A stretch of 64,000 nucleotides of DNA from Flagellimonas spongiicola (GTDB lineage Bacteria; Bacteroidota; Bacteroidia; Flavobacteriales; Flavobacteriaceae), in the NCBI RefSeq assembly GCF_023502425.1, contig NZ_JAMFMA010000001.1:248001-312000 (forward strand). Reading direction: 5' to 3'. Position numbers and translations under genes: made by a program. Below are positions 52,479-61,403 of this stretch, one piece after another (position 1 is the stretch's first letter; every line of letters starts with the position of its first letter). The notes under the pieces were generated by a model. It did no database searches and was not told the DNA's origin. It saw nothing but the letters and a program-made list of their open reading frames with translations.

Positions 52479-52484
52479 TAAAAA

Positions 52485-52498
52485 TAGTTAATTAACTA
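52485..52498. promoter_or_regulatory. BlaI operator O2
   Basis: TAGTTAATTAACTA, a perfect 14-bp palindrome of the same type, upstream of O1 and next to a further half-site (TTAGTT at 52503-52508). It also lies 80 bp before the antiporter start, so BlaI could affect that gene too. Confidence 0.7.
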
Positions 52499-52577
52499 AA
52501 TATTTAGTTTTTATTTCGGTTGTAAATCATCAACTGTCATAAAATCTTGGTCTATATTTACGCCAAAATTTACTGGA

Positions 52578-53516
52578 TTGGAAGATTTCTTCTTTATACT
52601 CTTGGGGCTTGTTTTGTTAATTGCAGGAGGTAATTGGCTGTTAAAATCAGCAGTTGCACTTTCCTTGAGATTAGCCATACCAAAAATTGTCATTGGGATG
52701 ACTATTGTTTCATTTGCAACTTCTGCACCGGAACTCATTGTAAGCATAAAGGCTGCTCTGGAAGGTTATCCTGATTTGGCTTTGGGAAACGTTGTTGGTT
52801 CCAATATCGCGAATCTGGGATTGGTCCTTGGTATCACGGTAATTCTAGGTAGTATTGATGTTAGGAAGAGCTTTTATACAACGGATTGGCCGGTAATGAT
52901 GGTAGCTTCGTTGTTGTTTGTTGGTTTCATCTTTTTCGATGGAACGCTACAACGGTACGAAGGAGTCATATTTGTGGTGTTATTGTTTTTGTTCCTAGTG
53001 TATTTACTTCGATTTCAAAAACAGGCAGTTGAAGATGAGATGCCGGAAGATGACGAAATGCTACCGTTATATAAGACCGTACTTCTGTTGGGAATAGGTG
53101 GGACTGCCTTATGGGGTGGTTCGGAATTGTTGATTGATGGTGCCGTTGGAATGGCCTCCAACATAGGAGTCAGCGATCGCGTCATTGGCATCACAGTTGT
53201 ATCAGTTGGGACCAGTATTCCTGAATTGGCAGCTTCTGTTATAGCGGTTTTGAAAAAGGAGAAGGCTATTTCCCTTGGCAATCTTATTGGGTCCAATATT
53301 TTCAATTTATTGGCCGTTTTGGGAGTCGCCTCGATAATTACACCAATTTCGGTGGTTGATCAGGGATTGTTGACCAATGACATTTTTTGGATGCTTGGTA
53401 TTTCATTCTTGATACTTCCGTTGGTGTTTTTTCCAAAGGGACTACGATTGGGGTGGAGAGATGGGATAGTGTTATTGACCTTGTATATAACCTTTGTGTT
53501 CCTTACCATAAATTAA
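52578..53516 (+). CDS. Calcium/sodium antiporter (CaCA family, YrbG-like)
   Basis: 312 residues. The start is taken as TTG at 52578, which gives MEDFFFILLGLVLLIAGGNW, the normal beginning of the family; no in-frame ATG lies between the upstream stop and the conserved region. Ten hydrophobic helices with the two inverted alpha repeats: IGMTIVSFATSAPELIVS with GNVVGSNIANLGLVLG, and IGITVVSVGTSIPELAAS with GNLIGSNIFNLLAVLG. The acidic residues in the PEL motifs bind cations. It exchanges Na+ or H+ for Ca2+ at the inner membrane. Divergent from blaI; terminator downstream. Confidence 0.92.
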   Translation: MEDFFFILLGLVLLIAGGNWLLKSAVALSLRLAIPKIVIGMTIVSFATSAPELIVSIKAALEGYPDLALGNVVGSNIANLGLVLGITVILGSIDVRKSFYTTDWPVMMVASLLFVGFIFFDGTLQRYEGVIFVVLLFLFLVYLLRFQKQAVEDEMPEDDEMLPLYKTVLLLGIGGTALWGGSELLIDGAVGMASNIGVSDRVIGITVVSVGTSIPELAASVIAVLKKEKAISLGNLIGSNIFNLLAVLGVASIITPISVVDQGLLTNDIFWMLGISFLILPLVFFPKGLRLGWRDGIVLLTLYITFVFLTIN

Positions 53517-53517
53517 G

Positions 53518-53542
53518 AAACCGCCCTATTAGGGCGGCTTCC
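53518..53542. terminator. Bidirectional terminator between antiporter and GSII genes
   Basis: CCGCCCT and AGGGCGG arms with a 3-nt loop, flanked by AAA and CTTCC. It lies directly after the antiporter stop and 30 bp from the GSII stop on the other strand. Confidence 0.75.
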
Positions 53543-53571
53543 TAAATATAATCAACAATTAATCTATGAGC

Positions 53572-54582
53572 TTATACGTCAGCTGACTTAACAGTCTTGA
53601 TAATTCGGCCTGCAATTTTGTATGGATCACCATTAGAAGCTGGCCTTCTATCTTCTAACCATCCTTTCCAACCTTTTTCAACAGTTATAATCGGAATTCT
53701 TATCGATGCACCTCTATCCGAAACTCCATATGAGAAATCGGAAACGTGGGCTGTTTCGTGTAATCCAGTTAAACGCTCATCATTGAATTCACCATAAACA
53801 TCGATATGTTCATCAGTTACAGGTCTGAAGGCTTCACAAATTTTCTCGTAGATTTCTTGCGAACCACAAGTTCTTAATGTGGTGTTCGAGAAGTTTGCGT
53901 GCATACCAGAACCGTTCCAATCTCCTTTGACAGGTTTTGGATGGTACTCGATATAATAGCCATACTTTTCAGTCAACCTATCTAATAAATAACGAGCTAT
54001 CCAAATCTCGTCACCAGCTTTTTTAGCGCCTTTGGCAAACAATTGAAACTCCCATTGGCCTGGTGCAACCTCTTGGTTGATACCTTCAAAATTTAAACCA
54101 GCTTCGATGCATAAATCAGCATGTTCTTCAACCAAATCCCTACCCCAGGTGTATCTTCCGCCAACTGAGCAATAGTATTTACCTTGTGGTCCAGGGAAAC
54201 CTCCCCGAGGAAAGCCTAAAGGTAAATCTGTTTTGGTATCCATTAAAAAGTACTCTTGTTCAAAACCAAACCAGAAATCATTATCATCATCATCAATTGT
54301 CGCCCTTGCATTTGAATCATGGGGTGTTCCATCTGCATTTAAAACTTCGGCCATAATTAACCAGCCATTTTTTCGTACTGGGTCTGGGTAAATGGCAACA
54401 GGTTTCAAAAGACAGTCAGAAGAACCTCCTGAGGCTTGTTCTGTAGAAGAACCATCAAATGACCATATTGGACAATCCTCCAGTTTACCACTAAAATCAT
54501 CTTCAATTTTAGTCTTACTCCTCATGTTTTGAGTTGGCTGGTGACCATCCAACCAGATGTACTCTAATTTAGATTTGCTCAT
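53572..54582 (-). CDS. Glutamine synthetase, type II
   Basis: 336 residues, the short eukaryote-like GSII (about 340-370), not the 470-residue bacterial GSI. It makes glutamine from glutamate, ammonia and ATP. Visible: the beta-grasp start (EYIWLDGHQ), WSFDGSSTEQA (the GSII signature), FGFEQEYFLMD with metal-binding Glu, GINQEVAPGQWEFQ, the NGSGMHANFS loop and SDRGASIRIP near the end. There is no adenylylation loop. It is divergent from the GSIII gene with 211 bp between. A TATTTTTG -7-like box is at 54620-54627 (minus). Confidence 0.95.
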   Translation of the reverse strand: MSKSKLEYIWLDGHQPTQNMRSKTKIEDDFSGKLEDCPIWSFDGSSTEQASGGSSDCLLKPVAIYPDPVRKNGWLIMAEVLNADGTPHDSNARATIDDDDNDFWFGFEQEYFLMDTKTDLPLGFPRGGFPGPQGKYYCSVGGRYTWGRDLVEEHADLCIEAGLNFEGINQEVAPGQWEFQLFAKGAKKAGDEIWIARYLLDRLTEKYGYYIEYHPKPVKGDWNGSGMHANFSNTTLRTCGSQEIYEKICEAFRPVTDEHIDVYGEFNDERLTGLHETAHVSDFSYGVSDRGASIRIPIITVEKGWKGWLEDRRPASNGDPYKIAGRIIKTVKSADV

Positions 54583-54793
54583 AATTACGGTAATTATTTG
54601 TTCTCAAATTTTCAAGTGACAAAAATAAATGTTTAAAACAATATTATGCATTTTATAGGGTTAAAATGTCAAAATAGTCTATAAATTTAAACGAACCCCT
54701 AAAATTTATGGGGTATGCTGATAAAAAAGTAAAATATCAATCATTTATTATTAAATTGTTAATTGTAGTTTTGTATTTCAAATACATTCAAGC

Positions 54794-56980
54794 ATGTCAA
54801 GAACCAGATTTGATGCATTAGCAGAAAGCAACAATCGAGAATATACCACAGTAGAGGAAACCGGAAGACGCTCTCAACTATTTGGACAACAGGTTTTCAA
54901 CGAAGAAAAAATGCTTCAGTTTCTTACTAAGGAAGCACTGGAAAAAGTAAAGGCCGCAATTTTTCAAGGAACCAAAATCGACCGTAAAATTGCCGATCAA
55001 GTTGCAGAGGGGATGAAAGCTTGGGCGTTATCCATGGGCGCTACCCACTACACGCATTGGTTTCAGCCACTAACAGGCTCTACTGCTGAAAAACATGATG
55101 CTTTTTTTGACATACTTTCTGACGGAAGGGCGATGGAGAAATTTGGTGGGGCACAGTTGGTTCAGCAAGAACCAGATGCTTCTAGCTTTCCTAGCGGAGG
55201 TATTCGCAATACGTTTGAAGCAAGGGGCTACACAGCTTGGGATCCCACTTCTCCGGCCTTTATCTATAAAACCACACTTTGTATTCCTACCATATTTGTA
55301 GCCTATACGGGTGAAGCATTGGATAACAAGGCACCGCTCTTACGCGCCTTACATGCTGTGGATGAAGCGGCCACTGGTGTTGCCCAGTATTTTGACAAAA
55401 ATGTGAGGAAAGTACATGCAACCTTAGGATGGGAGCAGGAATATTTCTTGATTGATAAGGCCCTTGCCGAATCACGATTGGATTTGATTATGACTGGCAG
55501 GACGATGGTCGGGAATGCTGCTGCGAAAGGTCAGCAATTAGACGACCATTATTTTGGTGTTATACCAAGCAGGGTGCTTAGTTTTATGAGTGATTTGGAG
55601 AAACAGTGCACTAAACTCGGTATTCCGGTAAAAACTAGGCATAATGAAGTAGCGCCAAATCAATTTGAATTGGCTCCTGTTTTTGAAGAGGCCAATTTAT
55701 CGGTGGACCATAACCTACTGCTAATGGATGTTATGGAAGAAATAGCCGATAGACATCATTTTAAGGTGCTGTTTCATGAAAAACCATTTGCTGGAGTAAA
55801 CGGATCTGGGAAACATAACAATTGGTCATTGGCCACAGACACTGGTGTCAATTTACTGAGTCCAGGGAGCACGCCAATGAAAAACCTACAATTCCTTACG
55901 TTTTTCGTGAATACCATAAAAGCTGTCGATACATACGAGGAATTATTGCGTTCGTCAATTGCCTCGGCAAGTAATGATCACCGGTTAGGGGCCAATGAAG
56001 CCCCTCCATCCATTATTTCCATATTTATTGGTAAACAGTTGAGTGATGTTTTGGACGAACTGGAAGGTGTTTCCCAGGGAAAACTGTCGCCACAAGAAAA
56101 AACAGAGCTTAAACTAAATGTAGTAGGTAAGATTCCAGAAATCTTATTGGATAACACTGACAGAAACCGTACTTCACCATTTGCTTTTACAGGAAATAAA
56201 TTTGAAATGCGAGGGGTGGGTGCCAAAACGAATTGTGCTAAACCCATGACCGTTTTAAATACGATTGTTGCTAAGCAATTGACCAGTTTTAAAAAGGAAG
56301 TTGATGCCTTGATTGACAAGAAAAGTCTGAAAAAAGATGAAGCAGTTTTCAATATTTTGCGGGAATACATCAAGACTTCAAAACGTATTCGATTTGATGG
56401 CGATGGATATGGTACGGAATGGCAAGACGAAGCGAGACTAAGAAAGCTCAGTAACAATAAAAATACCCCGGAAGCGCTGCAGGTACTAACATCCAAAGAA
56501 AGTATCGCTTTGTTCAATGAGATGCAGGTGATGAGTGAGGTAGAGCTAAAGGCGCATCAAGAAGTGGAATTGGAAGCGTACATCCTGCATCTGCAAATTG
56601 AAGGTCGCGTGCTAGGTGAAATGGCATATAATCATATCATTCCAGCCGCAGTACGATATCAGAATGTCCTTTTGGAGAATGTTACTGGATTAAAGGAAGT
56701 TTACGGCGCCGCATATAACAAAGTGGCCGAAAACCAATTGAATATTCTGGAGCAAATAGGTGAACATCTCTCCGAAATCAAAAAGTTAACCGATGAAATG
56801 ACGGCCAGTCGCAGACGTGCAAATGGTCTTTCCACAATTAACAAGCGAGCACAAGCATATTGTCAAGATGTAAAACCTTATTTTGATTCTATTCGAGAAC
56901 AATCGGATAGTTTGGAGAAACTGATATCCGATGATTTGTGGCCTCTAACGAAATACGCTGAACTCTTATTTAAAAAATAA
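54794..56980 (+). CDS. glnN: Glutamine synthetase, type III
   Basis: 728 residues, the usual length of GSIII, which forms a double hexamer. Signatures: FGQQVFNEEKM, GATHYTHWFQPLTG, EAFDPTSPAF-like AWDPTSPAFIY, LGWEQEYFLID with metal ligands, TRHNEVAPNQFELAP, NGSGKHNNWS, NRTSPFAFTGNKFE. The C-terminal 170 residues are helical and specific to type III. Nitrogen assimilation enzyme, cytosolic. A TAGTTTTG -7-like box is at 54766-54773. Its stop is 6 bp ahead of the dehydratase-like gene, so they are co-transcribed. Confidence 0.96.
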   Translation: MSRTRFDALAESNNREYTTVEETGRRSQLFGQQVFNEEKMLQFLTKEALEKVKAAIFQGTKIDRKIADQVAEGMKAWALSMGATHYTHWFQPLTGSTAEKHDAFFDILSDGRAMEKFGGAQLVQQEPDASSFPSGGIRNTFEARGYTAWDPTSPAFIYKTTLCIPTIFVAYTGEALDNKAPLLRALHAVDEAATGVAQYFDKNVRKVHATLGWEQEYFLIDKALAESRLDLIMTGRTMVGNAAAKGQQLDDHYFGVIPSRVLSFMSDLEKQCTKLGIPVKTRHNEVAPNQFELAPVFEEANLSVDHNLLLMDVMEEIADRHHFKVLFHEKPFAGVNGSGKHNNWSLATDTGVNLLSPGSTPMKNLQFLTFFVNTIKAVDTYEELLRSSIASASNDHRLGANEAPPSIISIFIGKQLSDVLDELEGVSQGKLSPQEKTELKLNVVGKIPEILLDNTDRNRTSPFAFTGNKFEMRGVGAKTNCAKPMTVLNTIVAKQLTSFKKEVDALIDKKSLKKDEAVFNILREYIKTSKRIRFDGDGYGTEWQDEARLRKLSNNKNTPEALQVLTSKESIALFNEMQVMSEVELKAHQEVELEAYILHLQIEGRVLGEMAYNHIIPAAVRYQNVLLENVTGLKEVYGAAYNKVAENQLNILEQIGEHLSEIKKLTDEMTASRRRANGLSTINKRAQAYCQDVKPYFDSIREQSDSLEKLISDDLWPLTKYAELLFKK

Positions 56981-56986
56981 CCAGAC

Positions 56987-57979
56987 ATGGCGTTGGATTT
57001 AAAAGATATTGAAAAAGCAAAATCCCGTATTTCAAAATTTGTTCACCAAACCCCAATTCTTACATCAGAACTTTTAAACCAATGGTTGGGGCATGAAGTG
57101 TATTTCAAGGCAGAGAATTTTCAAAAAATAGGTGCCTTCAAGGCTCGGGGTGGTTGCAATACCCTTGCTTGGTTATTGGAAAACGGTGAGCCACCTGAAC
57201 GAATTGTAGCCAATAGTTCTGGAAACCATGCCCAAGCAGTGGCTTTTGCGGCAAGACAGTTTGGTATTCCCGCCACTATATTCATGCCTGAATACGCGTC
57301 AAAAGTTAAAATACAAGCTACAAAGTCCTATGGGGCCAAGGTAGTACTAAGTGAAACTAGGGATATCACTGATGTCAAGGTACGAGAGGCAGCTAATGAA
57401 CCTGGAACGTATTGGATTCCGCCGTACAATCACAAACAGGTAATCTGTGGTCAGGGAACCGCGGCATTTGAAGCCTTAACTGAATTGGAGGCAATTGATG
57501 CCATTTTTGCACCATGCGGTGGTGGCGGATTAGTTTCTGGAACCTATATTGCTACTAAAGGACTGTCATCCAAAACAGAAGTACACGGTGTTGAACCATT
57601 AAATGCCAATGATGCAGCAGAATCATTGCGGACAGGCATCATTCAAAGACTACCGGGGATTCCAAATACCTTGGCTGATGGTGCCATGACGATGGCTGTT
57701 GGAGATATTACATTTGAATATTTGAAGCGTCTTGATGGATTTCATGAAGTTTCTGAAGCGGATATGGTGTATTGGACCCAATGGCTGACCCATCTCCTGA
57801 AATGTAGAATTGAACCTACCAGTGCAATGACAATGGGCGGGGTCGTACATTGGTTAAAAGGAGTTTCGACCAAAAAAAGAATAGTGGTAATACTCTCTGG
57901 CGGAAATGTTGACCAACCTACTACCAATAAAATCTGGGAAACGGATTACATGGAGCATTCCCCTGCAGAATTGTTGTAA
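56987..57979 (+). CDS. PLP-dependent threonine/serine dehydratase or serine racemase
   Basis: 330 residues, without the C-terminal regulatory domain of biosynthetic IlvA, so a catabolic-type enzyme (TdcB/serine racemase-like). The PLP lysine is in FQKIGAFKARGG, the substrate loop in SSGNHAQAVA and the phosphate-binding loop in APCGGGGLVSG. It deaminates threonine or serine to 2-oxo acids and ammonia, or racemises serine. The position 6 bp after the GSIII gene suggests coupling of amino acid breakdown to ammonia capture. Which activity dominates cannot be said from the sequence. Confidence 0.88.
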   Translation: MALDLKDIEKAKSRISKFVHQTPILTSELLNQWLGHEVYFKAENFQKIGAFKARGGCNTLAWLLENGEPPERIVANSSGNHAQAVAFAARQFGIPATIFMPEYASKVKIQATKSYGAKVVLSETRDITDVKVREAANEPGTYWIPPYNHKQVICGQGTAAFEALTELEAIDAIFAPCGGGGLVSGTYIATKGLSSKTEVHGVEPLNANDAAESLRTGIIQRLPGIPNTLADGAMTMAVGDITFEYLKRLDGFHEVSEADMVYWTQWLTHLLKCRIEPTSAMTMGGVVHWLKGVSTKKRIVVILSGGNVDQPTTNKIWETDYMEHSPAELL

Positions 57980-58029
57980 ATCCGGATGACATAAAACCCA
58001 GTTTCCCTATTTTTGCCGAAAACCTGATT

Positions 58030-59208
58030 ATGTCCTCAGAAACTAGCAAAAGATACGCCCAAAGAGGGGTTTCGGCATCCAAGGAAGATGTTCATAATGC
58101 CATTAAGAACATTGATAAAGGACTCTTTCCGAAGGCTTTTTGTAAGATAGTACCGGATTATCTAACCGGGAGTGAGGAACATTGTCTGGTGATGCATGCG
58201 GATGGGGCTGGAACCAAATCTTCGTTAGCGTATATGTACTGGAAGGAAACCGGGGATTTATCTGTTTGGAAAGGTATAGCTCAGGATGCCTTGATAATGA
58301 ATGTTGACGATTTGATCTGCGTTGGGGCTACCGACAACATTATGCTTTCTTCTACCATTGGCAGAAATAAGAATTTGATTCCAGGGGAGGTTATTTCCGC
58401 TATAATCAATGGTACTGAGGAATTGATTTCGGATTTATCGGAACATGGAATCACAATACATTCTACAGGAGGTGAAACCGCGGATGTAGGGGATTTGGTG
58501 CGGACCATAATTGTGGACTCCACGGTTACTGCAAGAATGGAACGTAGCAAGGTTATTGATAATGCCAATATTAAATCGGGAGATGTTATTGTGGGCTTGT
58601 CTTCCTATGGAAAAGCATCCTATGAATCATCGTACAATGGTGGAATGGGGAGTAACGGATTGACTTCGGCAAGACATGATGTATTTTCAAAATATTTGGC
58701 CGAAAAATACCCAGAAAGTTTTGATGAATCAGTTCCTGCTGAATTGGTGTACTCAGGCAGCACCAAGCTTACAGATGCTGTTGAAGAGGCACCTCTGGAT
58801 GCTGGAAAATTGGTACTTTCGCCTACGCGTACTTATGCACCAATTGTAAAACGGATTTTATCAAAATACAACACAAAGGATATCCATGGTATGGTGCATT
58901 GCAGTGGCGGTGCACAAACCAAGATTTTGCATTTTGTGGATAACCTACATGTGATAAAAGACAATCTGTTTCCGGTGCCACCCTTATTTAAATTGATACA
59001 GGAACAATCCGGTACGGATTGGAAGGAAATGTACCAAGTATTTAATTGTGGACATCGATTGGAATTATATGTAAATCCAGGTATTGCCGAAGATTTGATA
59101 TCTATATCCAACGAATTTGATGTGGAAGCCCAGATTATTGGTCGTGTAGAAGATGCAACTTCCAAAAAGTTGACCATAGAAAGCGAGTACGGCAAGTTTG
59201 AATACTAG
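58030..59208 (+). CDS. purM: Phosphoribosylformylglycinamidine cyclo-ligase (AIR synthetase)
   Basis: 392 residues, longer than E. coli PurM (345) but normal for the Bacteroidota form. It closes the imidazole ring to 5-aminoimidazole ribonucleotide in purine synthesis; cytosolic dimer. Visible: RGVSASKEDV, the HADGAGTKSSLAYMYW loop, AQDALIMNVDDLICVGA (metal and ATP binding), GGETADVGDLV, and the second domain (VIVGLSSYGKASYES, MVHCSGGAQTKIL, IFNCGHR-like QVFNCGHRLEL). Variation at the C-terminus leaves a small chance of an AIR-synthase-related protein of other function. A TATTTTTG box lies at 58008-58015. Confidence 0.88.
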   Translation: MSSETSKRYAQRGVSASKEDVHNAIKNIDKGLFPKAFCKIVPDYLTGSEEHCLVMHADGAGTKSSLAYMYWKETGDLSVWKGIAQDALIMNVDDLICVGATDNIMLSSTIGRNKNLIPGEVISAIINGTEELISDLSEHGITIHSTGGETADVGDLVRTIIVDSTVTARMERSKVIDNANIKSGDVIVGLSSYGKASYESSYNGGMGSNGLTSARHDVFSKYLAEKYPESFDESVPAELVYSGSTKLTDAVEEAPLDAGKLVLSPTRTYAPIVKRILSKYNTKDIHGMVHCSGGAQTKILHFVDNLHVIKDNLFPVPPLFKLIQEQSGTDWKEMYQVFNCGHRLELYVNPGIAEDLISISNEFDVEAQIIGRVEDATSKKLTIESEYGKFEY

Positions 59209-59254
59209 CATACGAATCCAATCAAAATAGCGTTCTTTCTATAAACCCCACGCT

Positions 59255-59710
59255 ATGGAAAGAAAAGATTTTTTACGAAGTATAGGAGCAGGTGCTGCAT
59301 TTGCCCTTACGTTTCCTTGTTTGAATGGATGTTCAACAGATTCCGAAAATTTAGAACAGTTCCCTGAACCGGATGGTGTAGATTTTATTGTGGATTTAAC
59401 TTCCTCAGATGCGGCTCCTTTGGCGAACAACGGTGGCTTTATATTGGTAAAATCAATACCAAGCCTTGGTTATACCGATATTGTTGTGGCTAGGAACTTG
59501 GAAGGTAATTTGATTGCCGCAAGTCAGATTTGTAGCCACCAACAAACAGAAGAAGTACGTTTTATCTCCGAAGATGGAGGTATTTTTAGATGCTCTACCC
59601 ACGGTTCCAGATTCGCGCAAAACGGTACACCTCTCAACTCTGTTACCAGCAATCCATTACGAGTTTTCAATACTGAGCTTAATGGTACCGACCTTAGGGT
59701 TTTTGAATAA
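59255..59710 (+). CDS. Rieske [2Fe-2S] lipoprotein
   Basis: 151 residues. The N-terminus MERKDFLRSIGAGAAFALTFPCLNGCSTD ends in lipobox Cys26, so the protein is anchored outside the cytoplasm. The Rieske cluster ligands are Cys-Ser-His (ICSHQQTEE) and Cys-Ser-Thr-His (FRCSTHGSRF), 17 or so residues apart, in the standard CxH...CxxH form. It lacks a second pair of Cys for the disulfide seen in bc1 proteins. An electron carrier in the periplasm. It is the first gene of the operon with thioredoxin, ApbE, DUF4266 and DUF3570. Confidence 0.88.
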   Translation: MERKDFLRSIGAGAAFALTFPCLNGCSTDSENLEQFPEPDGVDFIVDLTSSDAAPLANNGGFILVKSIPSLGYTDIVVARNLEGNLIAASQICSHQQTEEVRFISEDGGIFRCSTHGSRFAQNGTPLNSVTSNPLRVFNTELNGTDLRVFE

Positions 59711-59731
59711 TTCCAAATCTTTAAATAAACC

Positions 59732-60166
59732 ATGAAGAAAGTACTGACCTTTTTATTCGCAGTAGTGACTTGTGGAATTCAAGCGCAATGGCAAACAAAT
59801 TATGATGAAGCTTTGGCCATGGCCAAAAATGAAAACAAACCTATTGTTTTGGTGTTTTCCGGTTCGGATTGGTGCGGCCCATGTATACGATTGAAAAAAA
59901 CAATTTTAGATACGGATGCCTTTAGCGAATATGCCTTAGAGAATTACGTGCTTTACAACGCTGATTTTCCACGAAAAAAGAAGAATCAACTTGATGATGA
60001 TCTATTAAGCCAGAACAAAACACTTTTTGCGGAATATAACCCAAAAGGATATTTCCCATTAGTTGTGGTCCTGGATGAACAACAAAATGTTTTGGGTAAA
60101 ACAGGATACAATAGACGGAATTCCGTACAAGATTACATTTCGTTAATAGATGGCTTCATAGAATGA
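59732..60166 (+). CDS. Periplasmic thioredoxin-family protein
   Basis: 144 residues. Signal peptide 1-18 (cut after IQAQ). One thioredoxin fold with the active site WCGPC in VLVFSGSDWCGPCIRLKK, like the DUF255/thioredoxin_7 type, and the cis-Pro region at YFPLVVVLDEQ. Likely a disulfide reductase or a carrier for the redox partners of the operon. It follows the Rieske gene by 21 bp, and its stop overlaps the apbE start by 4 bp (ATGA). Confidence 0.9.
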   Translation: MKKVLTFLFAVVTCGIQAQWQTNYDEALAMAKNENKPIVLVFSGSDWCGPCIRLKKTILDTDAFSEYALENYVLYNADFPRKKKNQLDDDLLSQNKTLFAEYNPKGYFPLVVVLDEQQNVLGKTGYNRRNSVQDYISLIDGFIE

Positions 60167-61158
60167 GGAATGTCCTGGTTCTTTGTGTAACATTTTTTGC
60201 GCTGTTGTCATATGGGCAACGGCAAGAGGATGTTACGGTAAAAAGGGTCATGAAATTAATGGGTACGCGATTCGAAATTACCGTGATTGCGCCCAACGAG
60301 GACATTGGATATATAAATATAGATGAAGCCGTATCCGAAATAAAACGGATAGAGCGCATTATTTCCTCTTGGGATGAAGCTTCTGAAACATCCCTGATAA
60401 ACATGAATGCTGGGATACAACCGGTAATAGTCAGTGCTGAGTTATTTGGGCTGATAGAACGAGCTAAAAAAATATCAGAAATTACAGATGGTGCTTTCGA
60501 TATTTCCTACGCATCCATGGATCAAATCTGGAAGTTTGATGGTAGTATGGAAGGTTCACCAAAAGAATCCGAAGTGCAAATGGCAATTTCCAAAATAGGA
60601 CACGACAAAATCATTTTGGATTATGATAAGCGTACGGTTTTCCTTTCAGAAAAGGGGATGAGGATTGGTTTTGGTGCCATTGGTAAAGGTTATGCAGCGG
60701 ATAGGGCCAAGGAACTATTGGTTTCAAAACAAGTAAAAGGTGGGATAATCAATGCTTCTGGTGATCTTACCACCTGGGGAACAAAGATTACTGGTGAAAA
60801 ATGGTTAGTTGGTATTGCCAATCCCCTCAGCAAAGAGAAAGTGTTCAGTTGGTTGCCTGTCGTGGAATCTTCTGTGGCAACAAGTGGCAATTATGAGAAG
60901 TTTGTTGTGTTAAATGGTGAAAAATATTCCCATATCATAGATCCGAGAACAGGTTATCCCACGAAGGGAATCCAAAGTGTATCCGTTTTTGCGAAATATG
61001 CGGAGTTATGTGATGCTCTGGCAACTGCTGTCTTTATTATGGGAAGAGACAGCGGTATACATCTTATAAATCAAATTGATGGCGTGGAGGTGGTCGTTGT
61101 AGATTCGGATAACAAAGTACACCGTAGTACAGGGATATTGTTTGATAATAATCCATAA
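60163..61158 (+). CDS. apbE: FAD:protein FMN transferase (ApbE)
   Basis: 331 residues. Signal peptide 1-18 (cut near LSYGQ). ApbE motifs: MGTRFEITV, GFGAIGKGYAADRA, NASGDLTTWG, SVATSGNYE, YSHIIDPRTGYP and CDALATAVFIMG, which cover the FAD pocket and magnesium site. It attaches FMN through a phosphoester bond to Thr or Ser of partner proteins outside the cytoplasm. No protein in the operon shows the usual acceptor motif clearly, so its target is open. ATGA overlap with the thioredoxin gene; DUF4266 begins 8 bp after its stop. Confidence 0.93.
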   Translation: MRNVLVLCVTFFALLSYGQRQEDVTVKRVMKLMGTRFEITVIAPNEDIGYINIDEAVSEIKRIERIISSWDEASETSLINMNAGIQPVIVSAELFGLIERAKKISEITDGAFDISYASMDQIWKFDGSMEGSPKESEVQMAISKIGHDKIILDYDKRTVFLSEKGMRIGFGAIGKGYAADRAKELLVSKQVKGGIINASGDLTTWGTKITGEKWLVGIANPLSKEKVFSWLPVVESSVATSGNYEKFVVLNGEKYSHIIDPRTGYPTKGIQSVSVFAKYAELCDALATAVFIMGRDSGIHLINQIDGVEVVVVDSDNKVHRSTGILFDNNP

Positions 61159-61166
61159 TTTTAAAT

Positions 61167-61376
61167 ATGGGCAGAGTCTTTCTTGTAGTCATCCTTTTAA
61201 TTTTCGCTAGCTCCTGCGTGGTGGTTAGGGAATATGATAAAATATACCTCACTGATGCTGATATGATATTAAGTGCAAGGCCCTGTGAGCGTTTCGAAAC
61301 GAATTTTCAATTGTATAGAGAGGGTTCAGCTGGTGCCAACGGCGGAAAAACTGGAGGCGGATGTGGTTGTAACTAG
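61167..61376 (+). CDS. DUF4266 small lipoprotein with Gly/Cys-rich tail
   Basis: 69 residues. Lipobox Cys17 (LIFASSCVVV). The mature part is only about 50 residues: YDKIYLTDADMIL, a single helix-like middle, then the end GANGGKTGGGCGCN, a Gly-rich tail with two Cys one residue apart. The family (DUF4266) occurs beside DUF3570 and ApbE in Bacteroidota and is without known function. The CGC could bind a metal or take part in thiol exchange with the thioredoxin, or be modified. It lies 8 bp after apbE and 27 bp before DUF3570. Confidence 0.85.
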   Translation: MGRVFLVVILLIFASSCVVVREYDKIYLTDADMILSARPCERFETNFQLYREGSAGANGGKTGGGCGCN

Positions 61377-61403
61377 CATCTGCTGAATTGTCAAAATAGT
61401 TCC

